Positions 16,308 to 25,464 are shown, counted from the stretch's first letter. The stretch: DNA of 37,654 nt from Acidimicrobiia bacterium (GCA_040880805.1 JBBDHW010000055.1:1-37654), one strand, 5' to 3'. Notes: a model not told the origin generated them from the letters alone. Program-made: numbers and translations.

Positions 16308-17272
16308 CTACGCGCGCGAGTGCGCGACGATCGTGATTTCAGCGCGCCGGTTCCGCTGTCGACCGGCCGGGTCGTCATTCGAGGCAATCGGCCGCGAAGA
16401 ACCCCAACCATGCGCCGACACGAGGGGTTGTGGAACCCCGTGCGCGACGAGCCAGTTCGCGACCGTCTGTGCGCGCTCAAGTGACAGAGCCTGATTTCGG
16501 TCATCGTCTCCTGTGTTGTCGGTGTGGCCGTCGACGACGATCGAGGCCGCGCGAGCTTGCCGTATGGCGTTCAGCGCGTCGCCGAGCGCGGTGGTGGCGT
16601 CGGGCGACAGTTCGGCGGAGTCAATGGCGAAGAGAACGTCGCCCGGAAGAGTGACCTGTACGGCCCCCGTGGCTTGGTCGCGATGGATGCTCGCCCGTGT
16701 CTTGGTCACTGGGAAGGTGACGAGGTCGGTGTCGTACGCGAGGAGCTTCCCGGACCGCATTGGGCGAAGAGTCGTGACCAGAAGTCGCGGATGGTGTTGG
16801 CCTGCGCGTCTGTCAGCGGTGTTCCAGGATCATTGGTCCCGGCCCCGATGACGTAGATCTGCCAGCCCTTGCAGTTAGGTATCAGTCCGGCGGCTGTGGC
16901 GGTTGAGAGCATCGCGGTCGCGCCGCTCGACAGTACGGTGGCGTCGGTCATGTTGAGCGCGGCGTCGGTGTTCTCCATGTTCGAGAAGAGCAGCACGTCG
17001 ATCGTGGGGGTCGTGAGGCCGCTGACGTGGCTCGCGAGCGCGTCGAGGGCGCGGAAGACATTGCGCTGCGTGCCGCCGTGTCCTCCCATCAGCTTGTTGA
17101 GGGCTGCTGTGGCGGCGTTCATTTTGCAGGTGCGGTTCTGGTCGCGCAGCAGCTTGTTGTTGCCGGTGGCGTCGAGTCGCATGTTGATGGGCAGCGGCTG
17201 GGTGTCACGGGTCATGCCGTCGAGCAGGAGGCGGGCGTGGTCTGTGAAGCCGGCCGCGAGGATGATGCCCAT
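16308..17272 (-). pseudogene. Frameshifted and 5'-truncated VWA/OmpA-like surface protein gene
   Basis: Two frames make one decayed gene. From about 17290 (first ATG 17272) the minus strand reads MGIILAAGFTDHARLLLDGM, then VSGLTTPTIDVLLFSNMENT and GWQIYVIGAGTNDPG, which looks like a von Willebrand A-type domain. It ends at 16706. An overlapping frame from 16760 gives 150 residues with a full OmpA C-terminal peptidoglycan-binding domain: VLFAIDSAELSPDATTALGD, VDGHTDNTGDDDRNQALSLE, RA.TVANWLV and NRRAEI. A single-base shift near 16750 would join them. The 5' end is lost where the sequence changes to the serine recombinase at about 17285. The OmpA part alone may still be translatable but has no signal peptide. 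Confidence 0.7.
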
Positions 17273-17289
17273 TGCTTTGGTGCGGGTCC

Positions 17290-18193
17290 CATCCGCCACG
17301 TCCACAACCTGTTGCGCGACCCCTTCTACGTCGGGCTCGTCACCTGGGCTGGCATCCAATACCCAGGCACACACGAACCGCTCGTCTCCATCGAGACCTT
17401 CGCCACCGTGCAAGCCATCATGCACAGCCGCAACCGCGCCGGCGAGAAGGTCCGCAAGCACCCCCACTACCTCAAGGGCACCATCTTCTGCGCGCGCTGC
17501 CAATCGCGTCTGTCGTTCGGGCGTTCCCGCGGCAAGAGTGGCGGCCAGTACGACTACTTCTTCTGCCTCGGACGCCACCAACGCCGCAACGACTGCGACC
17601 TTCCCTACATCCCCGTCGACGACATCGAAGACGCCGTCGCGGCCTACTACCGAACCATCCAACTCAGCGACGACACCGTTCGCGCCTTGCACGACGGCCT
17701 CATCGCGGCCATGCGCGCCCGAACCAGCGGCGCGGAACAACGCGCTCGGCAACAGCGCAAGCGCATCACCACACTTGAAGGAGAACGCCGGAAGTTGCTC
17801 CAAGCCCACCTCGCCGGCGCGATCACCCTCGACCTCCTCAAGGAACAACAAGACCGCATCACGCGACAGCTCGCCGACGCCGGTGCCGCCCTCGCCGCCA
17901 CCGAGATCGACTGGGAGACCATCGAGACCAACATCCACGCAGCCCTCGGCCTCGCCACCCACTTCGAAAAGGCCTACCGGCGAGCCAAGCCCACAACACG
18001 GCGACACATGAACCAAGCCGTCTTCGAAGCGGTCCACGTCGACGTCGAGGGCGTCGTCTACGCCCGCCTCGCCGAACCATTCGCCCAACTCCTCGCCGAC
18101 GACCTCATGGACCGCCTGGAACACGAACTGAAGAACCCCGCCCCTGTTCAACAGGATCGGGGTTCGCGAAAGAGAGCACTTTGGTGGAGGTGA
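17290..18193 (+). pseudogene. C-terminal half of a large serine recombinase
   Basis: From about 17290 the plus strand reads VHNLLRDPFYVGLVTWAGIQ, the end of the Recombinase domain, then HEPLVSIETFATVQAIM. A zinc ribbon follows (FCARC, YFFC and NDC), then a long coiled coil rich in Arg/Glu/Gln. This is the standard C-terminal half of large serine integrases. The N-terminal resolvase catalytic domain with its serine is absent: upstream codons are antisense of the OmpA/VWA remnant. The last codons (WWR and stop) lie within the tRNA-Ala 3' end, so the gene abuts the putative attachment site. It is inactive as an integrase but marks the island as mobile in origin. Confidence 0.85.
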
Positions 18194-18258
18194 TGGGACT
18201 TGAACCCACGACTTCTACGTTGCGAACGTAGCGCTCTACCGGGCTGAGCTACACCCCC
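18182..18258 (-). tRNA. tRNA-Ala (anticodon CGC)
   Basis: A complete cloverleaf can be folded: acceptor GGGGGTG with CACCTCC, D-arm GCTC/GAGC, anticodon stem CTACG/CGTAG with loop TTCGCAA (anticodon CGC), T-arm GTGGG/CCCAT with TTCAAGT, discriminator A, and an encoded CCA. Pair 3-70 is G:U, the identity element of tRNA-Ala. The 3' end faces the accessory island and the recombinase remnant, so it is the likely integration target. Confidence 0.97.
18184..18196 (+). repeat. 13-bp direct repeat, candidate right attachment core
   Basis: Identical to 5507-5519. It covers the last bases of the tRNA-Ala acceptor and T-stem region, and the stop codon of the recombinase remnant lies inside it. Confidence 0.45.
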
Positions 18259-18287
18259 GTGGAGCCAGTCAGGCTACCACCGAGGCA

Positions 18288-18929
18288 TCACGAGTCGTCC
18301 GCCGACATTCGCCCCTCGATGGCTTGCTGAAGGCGCGAAGCAACGAGTGCGGTGGTGACGTCGCCGCGCGTGCGCTCGAGTACCGCACGCAACGCGTCGG
18401 TGGTGCGCCGTAAACCACCGGTGAGCGCATCGGGATAGTCGATCGTGATCAGCAACCCGTACACGTCGTCCATCACCGCGAGCAGCCGCTCGGCTTCTTC
18501 GTTCTCGTTTCTGCGCAGGCAGTCGAGCACTTGGCGACGGAGCTCGCTCGCGGCCTCGGCCATCCCGTTGAGATACGCCTGGACTTCCACGCCCAACTCC
18601 GCCGCAGTCGGGATCGGATTGTCGGCGACGAACGCGAGCGTGAGGTTCGCTTCCGCGAATTCCTTCTTCGCGTCGTGGATGAAACCGGCGTACCGCACGT
18701 CGGGATGCTCCTCGAGCGCGGCGTCGGCTTCGGCGAGATAGGCGGCGGCGACCGCGATCAGCTCGCGTGCCTCACGAAACTCGCGACGGTGTACCGCTCG
18801 GATCGCGGTGCCACACGAACGGATCGCGGTACGCGCCGCGAGCAACGTGGTCTCGCGTGTCCGGTGCTTGCACTCGAGCGCGTCGTGGGCAGCCTCACCT
18901 GCGGCCGAGATCTGCCCCGAGTGGTCCAC
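18288..18929 (-). CDS. Translin-family protein
   Basis: The 213-residue all-helical protein shows the translin/TRAX pattern: LECKHRTRETTLLAARTAIR near the start, then AVHRREFREARELI, HPDVRYAGFIHDAKKEFAEA, a PIPTAAELGVEVQAYLNG turn, ELRRQVLDCLR, and LLAVMDDVYGLLITIDYPDA near the end. Translin proteins form octameric rings that bind single-stranded nucleic acid; eukaryotic TRAX is an endoribonuclease. In bacteria the role is unknown. The GTG start is 3 nt after the stop of the membrane protein gene, so the two form an operon. The next gene downstream is tRNA-Ala, 29 nt away. Function in this organism is open. Confidence 0.75.
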   Translation of the reverse strand: MDHSGQISAAGEAAHDALECKHRTRETTLLAARTAIRSCGTAIRAVHRREFREARELIAVAAAYLAEADAALEEHPDVRYAGFIHDAKKEFAEANLTLAFVADNPIPTAAELGVEVQAYLNGMAEAASELRRQVLDCLRRNENEEAERLLAVMDDVYGLLITIDYPDALTGGLRRTTDALRAVLERTRGDVTTALVASRLQQAIEGRMSADDS

Positions 18930-18932
18930 TCG

Positions 18933-19478
18933 TTAGCGCGACGCCGTCTGCCGCAACGGGACGAGGCGGGGGCCGTTGGACTCACTCGTTCCGAATTGGT
19001 CGGGTCCGTCGAGGAGATAGGGCGCCGGACGGCGGTATGCCGATCCGAGGAAGCGGACCTTCACGCGCTGCTCGCGCGCGCGCTGCCTGATCTGGACGAG
19101 CATGTACACGTACGCGAGGAGCGCGGCATCGGCGAGCAGGTTGAGCAGGATCAGCGGCGTCGATTGCGTGGCGACCGCCACGAGCAGCGTGGCGCCGACG
19201 GCACCCGCCAGCACGAGCAAGATGTCGCGGCGGCGCTTCTGGACCGTGCTCATCGGGCTGTGCGAGGCGGAGGGGGCGAACATCGGGCGGTGGAGCGAGA
19301 GTCCGGTCGACTTCTCGCGGTCACCGTGACGTCCGTTGGTACGCCCAAGTTGGGTGAGGCGGTGGTGGAAGTCGCCGACCGAGTCGGAGCGACCCTGCCG
19401 GTTCCGGGCTCGGAGGATCGTCGGACCCAAGAACGCGACCCAGGCCAAGCCAATGACCAGGATGACTACTACCGTCAA
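18933..19478 (-). CDS. Membrane protein resembling the GlpR/SepX divisome receptor
   Basis: The 181-residue protein (TTG start, weak GGGGGCGG site) has an N-terminal hydrophobic segment (VVVILVIGLAWVAFLGPTIL) followed at once by a basic stretch and SVGDFHHRLTQLGR. A central hydrophobic pair follows around residues 85-125 (ILLVLAGAVGATLLVAVAT and LILLNLLADAALLAYVYML) and then a basic cytoplasmic tail. An N-terminal anchor plus an S-x-x-F-x-x-x-L motif plus two central membrane helices is what I recall for actinobacterial GlpR/SepX proteins, which bind the MoeA-like protein Glp at the septum. A glp homologue lies 4 kb upstream in the same block. Assignment by shape and synteny only. Confidence 0.5.
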   Translation of the reverse strand: MTVVVILVIGLAWVAFLGPTILRARNRQGRSDSVGDFHHRLTQLGRTNGRHGDREKSTGLSLHRPMFAPSASHSPMSTVQKRRRDILLVLAGAVGATLLVAVATQSTPLILLNLLADAALLAYVYMLVQIRQRAREQRVKVRFLGSAYRRPAPYLLDGPDQFGTSESNGPRLVPLRQTASR

Positions 19479-19574
19479 CGAACCGCCCCCGATATCTGCC
19501 CGCCCAGTGGCAACGTAGCAACCGCCTCACGATCGTCCGGGGACCCCCGGGTTCCGAGCGGCGCCGTACCGGAA

Positions 19575-19592
19575 CGGGGCACTCTAGCCCCG
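19575..19592 (-). terminator. Short hairpin after moaC
   Basis: CGGGGC (19575-19580) pairs with GCCCCG (19587-19592) over a 6-nt loop, 8 nt past the moaC stop. No U-tract follows, so it would be a weak or Rho-type site. Confidence 0.3.
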
Positions 19593-19599
19593 GCGGCGC

Positions 19600-20103
19600 T
19601 CAAAGGTCGAGGTCGGCGTCGTACCTGGGAGCCCGGCGGTAGGTGCCCGAACGGCCTCCGGTCTTCTCCCAGAGCTCGAGATCGCCGATCGTCATGGCCC
19701 GGTCGATCGACTTGCACATGTCGTAGATGTTGAGGGCCGAGATGGCGCACGCGGTGAGCGCCTCCATCTCCACCCCCGTACGGTCGACCGTGTCGACCTG
19801 GGCCTCGACCAGCACGTGGTCGCGCTCGATACAGAAGTTCACGTAGACCGATCCGACGAGCAGCGGATGGCACAGGGGCAAGAGGCTGGGCGTCTGCTTG
19901 GCAGCCTGGATCCCCGCCACCCGTGAGACGGCGAGCACGTCACCCTTGCTGACGGCGCCAGAAGCGATCTTCGCCGCGGTGTCGGGATCCATGTTGACCT
20001 TGCACCGGGCGACGGCCCGGCGGTGCGTCGCATCCTTCGACGTGACGTCGACCATGCGTGCCCGGCCGAGTGGATCCAGGTGGGTGAACTCCGACGCCGA
20101 CAT
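19600..20103 (-). CDS. moaC: Cyclic pyranopterin monophosphate synthase MoaC
   Basis: MoaC makes cyclic pyranopterin monophosphate from the product of MoaA, the first step of molybdenum cofactor synthesis. The sequence has all its hallmarks: FTHLDPLGRARMVDVTSKDA near the start, AAKQTPSLLPLCHPL, GVEMEALTACAISALNIYDM, and CKSIDRAMTIGDLELWEKTG with GGRSG near the end. I prefer the ATG at 20103 (167 residues) over the TTG at 20112, because a TACACT -10 box lies 8 nt before it and no ribosome binding site is visible. moaA lies just upstream, separated by a hairpin repeat element. Confidence 0.96.
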   Translation of the reverse strand: MSASEFTHLDPLGRARMVDVTSKDATHRRAVARCKVNMDPDTAAKIASGAVSKGDVLAVSRVAGIQAAKQTPSLLPLCHPLLVGSVYVNFCIERDHVLVEAQVDTVDRTGVEMEALTACAISALNIYDMCKSIDRAMTIGDLELWEKTGGRSGTYRRAPRYDADLDL

Positions 20104-20111
20104 GGTCGACA

Positions 20112-20117
20112 AGTGTA
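20112..20117 (-). promoter_or_regulatory. -10 box TACACT, probable leaderless promoter of moaC
   Basis: The hexamer reads TACACT on the minus strand, 8 nt before the ATG at 20103. The upstream -35 area would fall within the adjacent hairpin element. Confidence 0.4.
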
Positions 20118-20169
20118 GGAGCGAACGGAAACGGGCCGGGTACCCCGGCCCGTCGTGAGCGACCCATGG
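20118..20169 (+). repeat. Dispersed hairpin element, copy A
   Basis: A perfect stem, ACGGGCCGGG with CCCGGCCCGT around a TAC loop, is flanked on the left by GGAGCGAACGG and on the right by GTGAGCGACCCATGG. The same flanks and loop with a different stem occur at 33008-33059, and a degenerate copy at 29620-29675. It lies between moaA and moaC. Confidence 0.75.
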
Positions 20170-20185
20170 TGTAGCGGATGGCTTG

Positions 20186-21196
<1,011 letters not shown>

Positions 21197-21203
21197 ACGC
21201 CCG

Positions 21204-21209
21204 AGACTA
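21204..21209 (-). promoter_or_regulatory. -10 box TAGTCT, probable leaderless promoter of moaA
   Basis: TAGTCT on the minus strand is 7 nt before the GTG at 21196. The same hexamer is used before the antitoxin gene at 29491. Confidence 0.45.
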
Positions 21210-21414
21210 TGCGACACCTGCCACAGTTCGACCGTGGGACTTGACGGGGTGCCACTCTGTGTGGTTGACTCTGCCACTGTAAGTAGTCGGGCTGGGACCG
21301 ACGAGGAGACCCCACCGAGACACCCACGGACGCGAAGAGCCAGCCACCAGATCGGGGAGGCGTTGATCCGCAGGCGACGAATTGGTCGCTTGAGCCTGCG
21401 GGGAGCCAGAGCGA

Positions 21415-21456
21415 AACCGGCCCCACCCACCAATGGGGGGCCGGTTGTTTCGTTTC
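21415..21456 (+). terminator. Strong hairpin with T-rich tail on the plus strand
   Basis: AACCGGCCCC pairs with GGGGCCGGTT over a 12-nt loop, followed by GTTTCGTTT. It looks like an intrinsic terminator for a plus-strand transcript, although no plus-strand gene lies upstream. It could instead act in the moaA leader on the other strand. Confidence 0.45.
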
Positions 21457-21662
21457 CAGGCAAGGAAACCCCGAATGGCACGCCAGAGCACGACGCACAC
21501 AATCCGAGGGATGTTCGCATTCGCAACACCGGCAGTGGCAAGAGAACCTGGCGCGCAGCTGCCAGACACCCCCGGGGATTGCAGCATGCGGTAACAGTCG
21601 TCCGGTCCGGCGCGCCGCTCTTTCGTGGGGGCAGAGCGGCTCGTCCCGGGGCGGGCTGGGGA

Positions 21663-21697
21663 GGCGATCGCCCGGGGATTTTCCCCGGGCGTTCGCC
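21663..21697 (-). terminator. Hairpin terminator after the CocE-type gene
   Basis: A 10-bp perfect stem (CGCCCGGGGA with TCCCCGGGCG, 3-nt loop) extends by 5 more pairs past one mismatch, starting 22 nt after the stop at 21720. There is no U-tract, as is common in high-GC actinobacteria. Confidence 0.65.
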
Positions 21698-21719
21698 ATT
21701 CCCCCACTCTCCTTCTCGT

Positions 21720-23312
21720 TCAAGCGTGTGGGAGCACGACCACGGAGTCGTGAAAGACGGCCTGGTCGGCGGGCTGCATCGTCGTGGCGGTGAACACCGA
21801 CTCGCCACTGCCGAGGTTGCGCGCGTACACCGGATGCGAGCCGCTCGACACTTGGACGCGTACGCGGTGCCCGGGCGCGAATCGGTACGCGGCCGGCCAC
21901 ATCGGCACCGACGCGCGGAAGCTGCCGTCGAACGCACGCGTGATCGACGACCGCGTGAAACGTTGCAAGCCGTCGCAGACGTTCATCGAACGGCCATCGG
22001 GGCACACGTCGCACACGCGCACGAAGAAGTCGGTGTGGTCGAGACTCGACGACACATGCAACTCTGCGTGCACGGGCCCGACGATCTCGAGCGCGCGATC
22101 GAGCACCTCGCCCGTGTACACGAGCACGTCAGGTCGCGCTTCGAGCTCTCGGTTGTCACGCGATCCGCCGGTGAGCATCCCGATGCCGCCGACCGACGGT
22201 GTGGGATCGGCCGGGTCGTACCGGTAGCGGTCGGGCTCGCGCGCGCCCTGCGGCGAGTCCGTGGACAGCCGCCCCTCGGGATGGAGGAACCACTGCGTCG
22301 CGCTCGACGGCGGCGGCCACGCCTCGAAGTCGCGCCATCCACCACCTTCCCCCAACACTTCGAGCGTGACCGTACGCTCGGGGAGCAGTCCGGTCATGCC
22401 CAACAGATGAGTGTCGAACCACAGGAGCGGCGCCTCGGTCATGCCACCCTCGCCGCCGCCGCCGATGTGGCCGCCCGCACCGATGCGGACCCACACCGGC
22501 GTGCCCCCCGCGCGCAGCGCGACGTAGTCGTCGAGCATCTGCGGGCATTGGTAGTCCTGCCAGCCATCGACGAGCAGGGTCGGCACCTCCCAGGTGCGGA
22601 GCAGGTTGCTGAAGTCGAGCGGTGCCCAGTAGGGATCTTCGGGATCGCCGTGCGCGAGTTGATCGTGGAACAGCGGCAGGTCCTCACCCGAGAGGAACTT
22701 GATCGCGTCGCCCAGCGGGAGATGGTCGAACCCCTGCTTCAGGGTCGCCATCCGTTGCGCGATGGCGTCCGGGGAAAGGTCGGCGGCCGCTTGCGGCTGC
22801 GGTTTGTTGAAGTTCACCGCGCCCATGTCCCACGGGATGATGATCTCGAGCGCGTACGAACCCCCCGGGTACCACGCGAAGCGGCGCACCGAGCCGCACA
22901 GCGCGACGGCCATCGCCTTGAGGTACGGAGGCCGCGTGGACGCGAGCGCCCACTGCGTGTAGCCCATGTAGCTCCCGCCGTAGGTTCCGAGGTTCCCGTC
23001 GAACCACGACTGTTCAGCGATCCAGTCCGCGGTCGCGCGCCCGTCGGGCACCTCCTCGAAGTAGCTGTGCGAGCCACCCGAGCCGTCGGTACCGCGCGAC
23101 GCCTGGAGCACGTAGCGGTAGCCGCGCTCGGCGAGCATCGGCCCGAAGCCCGTGCCGCTCACCCCGGCGCGGCCGTACGGCGTGCGTTCGAGAATCGTGG
23201 GCGTGCCCTCGACGCCGACCGGGTGGAAGACGTCGGTGAGCAACTCGACATCGTCGGGCATGGTCACGCGAATGTCGCGCTCGACCTTGACCTCGTTCGT
23301 GGGTTCGCGCAT
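21720..23312 (-). CDS. CocE/NonD family (X-Pro dipeptidyl peptidase-like) hydrolase
   Basis: The 530-residue serine hydrolase starts with EVKVERDIRVTMPDDVELLT, has the nucleophile elbow GGSYMG near residue 110 in the context YGGSYMGYTQWALA, and ends with the beta jelly-roll domain of the family (PVHAELHVSSSLDHTDFFVR, then DVCPDGRSMNVCDG). CocE-type enzymes hydrolyse esters or amides of varied substrates; the natural substrate here is unknown. No signal peptide is seen, so it is probably cytoplasmic. The ATG has a GAGGGGGA ribosome binding site and lies 22 nt after glp, so it is the last gene of the plsY-galU-glp run, followed by a strong hairpin. Confidence 0.9.
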   Translation of the reverse strand: MREPTNEVKVERDIRVTMPDDVELLTDVFHPVGVEGTPTILERTPYGRAGVSGTGFGPMLAERGYRYVLQASRGTDGSGGSHSYFEEVPDGRATADWIAEQSWFDGNLGTYGGSYMGYTQWALASTRPPYLKAMAVALCGSVRRFAWYPGGSYALEIIIPWDMGAVNFNKPQPQAAADLSPDAIAQRMATLKQGFDHLPLGDAIKFLSGEDLPLFHDQLAHGDPEDPYWAPLDFSNLLRTWEVPTLLVDGWQDYQCPQMLDDYVALRAGGTPVWVRIGAGGHIGGGGEGGMTEAPLLWFDTHLLGMTGLLPERTVTLEVLGEGGGWRDFEAWPPPSSATQWFLHPEGRLSTDSPQGAREPDRYRYDPADPTPSVGGIGMLTGGSRDNRELEARPDVLVYTGEVLDRALEIVGPVHAELHVSSSLDHTDFFVRVCDVCPDGRSMNVCDGLQRFTRSSITRAFDGSFRASVPMWPAAYRFAPGHRVRVQVSSGSHPVYARNLGSGESVFTATTMQPADQAVFHDSVVVLPHA

Positions 23313-23334
23313 CGTTCCCCCTCTCGTCTCGTGC

Positions 23335-24564
23335 TCAGTCGAGCAGCATCACCGTGACTTCGTCGCCCTCACCGACGCCGTCGCCGTCGGGCAGGAGCAC
23401 GAGCCCGTCGGCCAACGCGGTGGCGGCGAGCGCGTTGCTCTCCTGCTTCCCGACGCTCGCCACGACATAGCGGCCGTCCTCCACCCGCACGCGCACACGG
23501 TCGAGGTGCAGCTTGCCGTCGAACTTGCGCGCGAACGCGTGCTCCGCGCGCGCGATGACCTCGGCGCGGAAGGGAGCGGTGCGACCCATCATGGCGAGCA
23601 GCGCGGGACGCGCGAAGAGCTCGAAGCTCACGAGCGACGACACCGGATTGCCCGGTAGCCCGAACACCGGTCGGCCGCGCACGAACGCGAAGCACAGCGG
23701 CTTTGCCGGACGGATCGCCACCTGGTACCAGCTGACACACGCGCGGTCGTCGGGATCGTCGGCGGCGATGCGCTCGAGCGCGGCGCTCATGTAGTCGTAG
23801 TCGCCCACGGACACGCCGCCGCTCGTAATGACCGCGTCGCAGCGCGTCAGCGCGTCCTCGAGCGTCGCGGTCATCGCGGCCTCGTCGTCGCGCGCGATGC
23901 CCAGGTTGACGGCTTCGACACCCGCGCGATCGAGGAGGGCGAGCAGCATCGGCCGGTTGGCGTCGCGGATCTTGCCGGGGCGGAGCGCGCCCGACCCCAC
24001 GAGCTCGTCGCCGGTGGAGAGCACGCCCACCCGTGCGCGGGGGAACACCTGCACGCGACCGACGTCGATGCTCGCGAGTACCCCGAGGTGCGCCGGGCCG
24101 AGCTGGGTGCCGGGCCGGAAGACGACCTCGCCGGGCTCGACGTCGCCGCCGGCGCGGCGCACGTGGTCGCCTGCTGTCGCTTCCTGGTACACGAGCACGG
24201 CGTCGTCACCGTCGCGTTGCGTGCGCTCCACCATGACGACCGCGTCGGCACCGTCGGGCATGGGCGCGCCGGTCATGATGCGGATCGCCTCGCCGTCACC
24301 CACAGCGATCGTGGGCGCGCGTCCCGCCGGCAGCTCGCCGACAACCCGGAGCCGAGCAGGCGCGTCGTCGGTGGCGCCCACGGTGCTCTGCGCGCGCACG
24401 GCGTAGCCGTCCATCGCCGTGTTGGCGAACGGCGGGATCGGGCCGGTGGACACCACTTCGGCGGCCAGCACGAGGCCGAGCGTGTCGAACGACTCCAGCT
24501 CCACGGGCGCGAGCCGGCCGACGGCGCCGAGGATCGCGGACCGGACCTCGTCGAACTCGATCAC
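23335..24564 (-). CDS. glp: Gephyrin-like molybdotransferase Glp/MoeA
   Basis: The 409-residue MoeA-family protein inserts molybdate into adenylylated molybdopterin; its actinobacterial paralogue Glp also serves in cell division. Motifs seen are ANTAMDGYAVRA (MoeA domain I), GAPMPDGADAVVMVE, VLSTGDELVGSG, ITSGGVSVGDYDYM and FGLPGNPVSSLVSFELF, with a C-terminal domain IV ending in VTVMLLD. All expected catalytic regions are present, so enzymatic activity is likely. The start overlaps galU by 4 nt. The galU-glp pairing is the arrangement of mycobacterial and corynebacterial Glp loci, and a GlpR-like membrane protein lies downstream. moaA and moaC nearby support a molybdenum cofactor role too. 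Confidence 0.9.
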   Translation of the reverse strand: MIEFDEVRSAILGAVGRLAPVELESFDTLGLVLAAEVVSTGPIPPFANTAMDGYAVRAQSTVGATDDAPARLRVVGELPAGRAPTIAVGDGEAIRIMTGAPMPDGADAVVMVERTQRDGDDAVLVYQEATAGDHVRRAGGDVEPGEVVFRPGTQLGPAHLGVLASIDVGRVQVFPRARVGVLSTGDELVGSGALRPGKIRDANRPMLLALLDRAGVEAVNLGIARDDEAAMTATLEDALTRCDAVITSGGVSVGDYDYMSAALERIAADDPDDRACVSWYQVAIRPAKPLCFAFVRGRPVFGLPGNPVSSLVSFELFARPALLAMMGRTAPFRAEVIARAEHAFARKFDGKLHLDRVRVRVEDGRYVVASVGKQESNALAATALADGLVLLPDGDGVGEGDEVTVMLLD

Positions 24565-25448
24565 GCGAGGCCGCGCTTCCGGACGAGCTCGACCAGGTAC
24601 CGGGCGAGGTCAGGTCCGAGGTCGTCACGCTCGAGCGCGAGCTCGACGTTAGCCTGGAGGAAGCCCATGACCTTCCCGATGTCGTAGCGGCCCTCCGAGA
24701 AGATCTGTCCGAACACCGCTTCCGAACCGAGCAAGAGCCCGATCGCGTCCGTGAGCTGGTACTCGCCGTTCACCCCGGGTTCGATGCGGTCGAGCGCATC
24801 GAAGATCGACGGGGTGAACACGTAGCGGCCGATCACCGCGAGGTTCGACGGCGCCTCGTCCGGCTTCGGCTTCTCGACGATCGACCGCACCCGCCCGAGC
24901 GAGTCGCCGACGATGTCGACTTCCGCGCACCCGAGCGACGCAATCTCGTCGGGCGTGACCTCGAGGAGCGCGAGCACCGACGCGTGTTCGCGCGCGTGCA
25001 CGTCGAGCATCGACCGGAGCAGGCGCGCATCGTCGACCATGATGTCGTCGCCGAGCAGCACCGCGAACGGTTCGTCGCCGACGTGTTCGCGCGCCACCGA
25101 CACCGCGTGACCGAGGCCGAGTGGATCGCGCTGTCGGATGTAGTGGATGTCGGCGATGTCGTTGACGATCTGCACGTCGGCGAGCTGGTCGAGCTTTGCG
25201 GACTGCTCGAGGTAGTGCTCGAGCTCGACATTGCGGTCGAAGTGGTCCTCGATCGCGTGCTTCCCCCGGCCGGTGATGATGAGGATGTTGCGGAGGCCGG
25301 CCATTACGGCTTCCTCCACCACGTACTGGATCGACGGCTTGTCGACGACCGGGAGCATCTCCTTGGGCTGACTCTTGGTGACGGGGAGAAACCGCGTGCC
25401 GAGCCCCGCCGCTGGAATCACCGCTTTCGTCACCGGCTGCTTGGTCAC
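24561..25448 (-). CDS. galU: UTP-glucose-1-phosphate uridylyltransferase GalU
   Basis: GalU makes UDP-glucose from UTP and glucose 1-phosphate for cell-envelope glycans and trehalose. The 295-residue protein carries the nucleotide-binding signature VIPAAGLGTRFLPVTKSQPK with EMLPVVDKPSIQYVVEEA at the N-terminus, then DPLGLGHAVSVAREHVGDEP, LLGDDIMVD, and GRYVFTPSIFDALDRI. The GTG at 25448 is preceded 6 nt upstream by TAGCGT, a leaderless promoter overlapping the end of plsY. The stop overlaps glp by 4 nt. Typical length; nothing unusual. Confidence 0.97.
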   Translation of the reverse strand: MTKQPVTKAVIPAAGLGTRFLPVTKSQPKEMLPVVDKPSIQYVVEEAVMAGLRNILIITGRGKHAIEDHFDRNVELEHYLEQSAKLDQLADVQIVNDIADIHYIRQRDPLGLGHAVSVAREHVGDEPFAVLLGDDIMVDDARLLRSMLDVHAREHASVLALLEVTPDEIASLGCAEVDIVGDSLGRVRSIVEKPKPDEAPSNLAVIGRYVFTPSIFDALDRIEPGVNGEYQLTDAIGLLLGSEAVFGQIFSEGRYDIGKVMGFLQANVELALERDDLGPDLARYLVELVRKRGLA

Positions 25449-25454
25449 GGATTT

Positions 25455-25460
25455 ACGCTA
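25455..25460 (-). promoter_or_regulatory. -10 box TAGCGT, probable leaderless promoter of galU
   Basis: TAGCGT on the minus strand lies 6 nt before the GTG at 25448, just after the plsY stop. There is no ribosome binding site for galU. Confidence 0.45.
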
Positions 25461-25464
25461 CCGC

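Larger units (their letters stand above)
21210..21719. other. Structured 510-bp non-coding region between the CocE-type gene and moaA
   Basis: No supported gene, though long spurious frames cross it on both strands. It is rich in strong inverted repeats: 21368-21375 with 21394-21401 (8 bp), 21415-21424 with 21437-21446 (10 bp, followed on the plus strand by TGTTTCGTTT), 21614-21621 with 21633-21640 (8 bp), and the terminator near 21680. The first two, read on the plus strand, look like a small structured RNA with its own terminator. A 39-codon frame at 21476 on the plus strand is possible but weak. Confidence 0.55.

Noticed and set aside
21476-21595. 39-codon plus-strand frame starting MARQSTTHTI
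   Set aside because: Weak third-position bias, a poor ribosome binding site and overlap with structured non-coding DNA. Kept only as a possibility.
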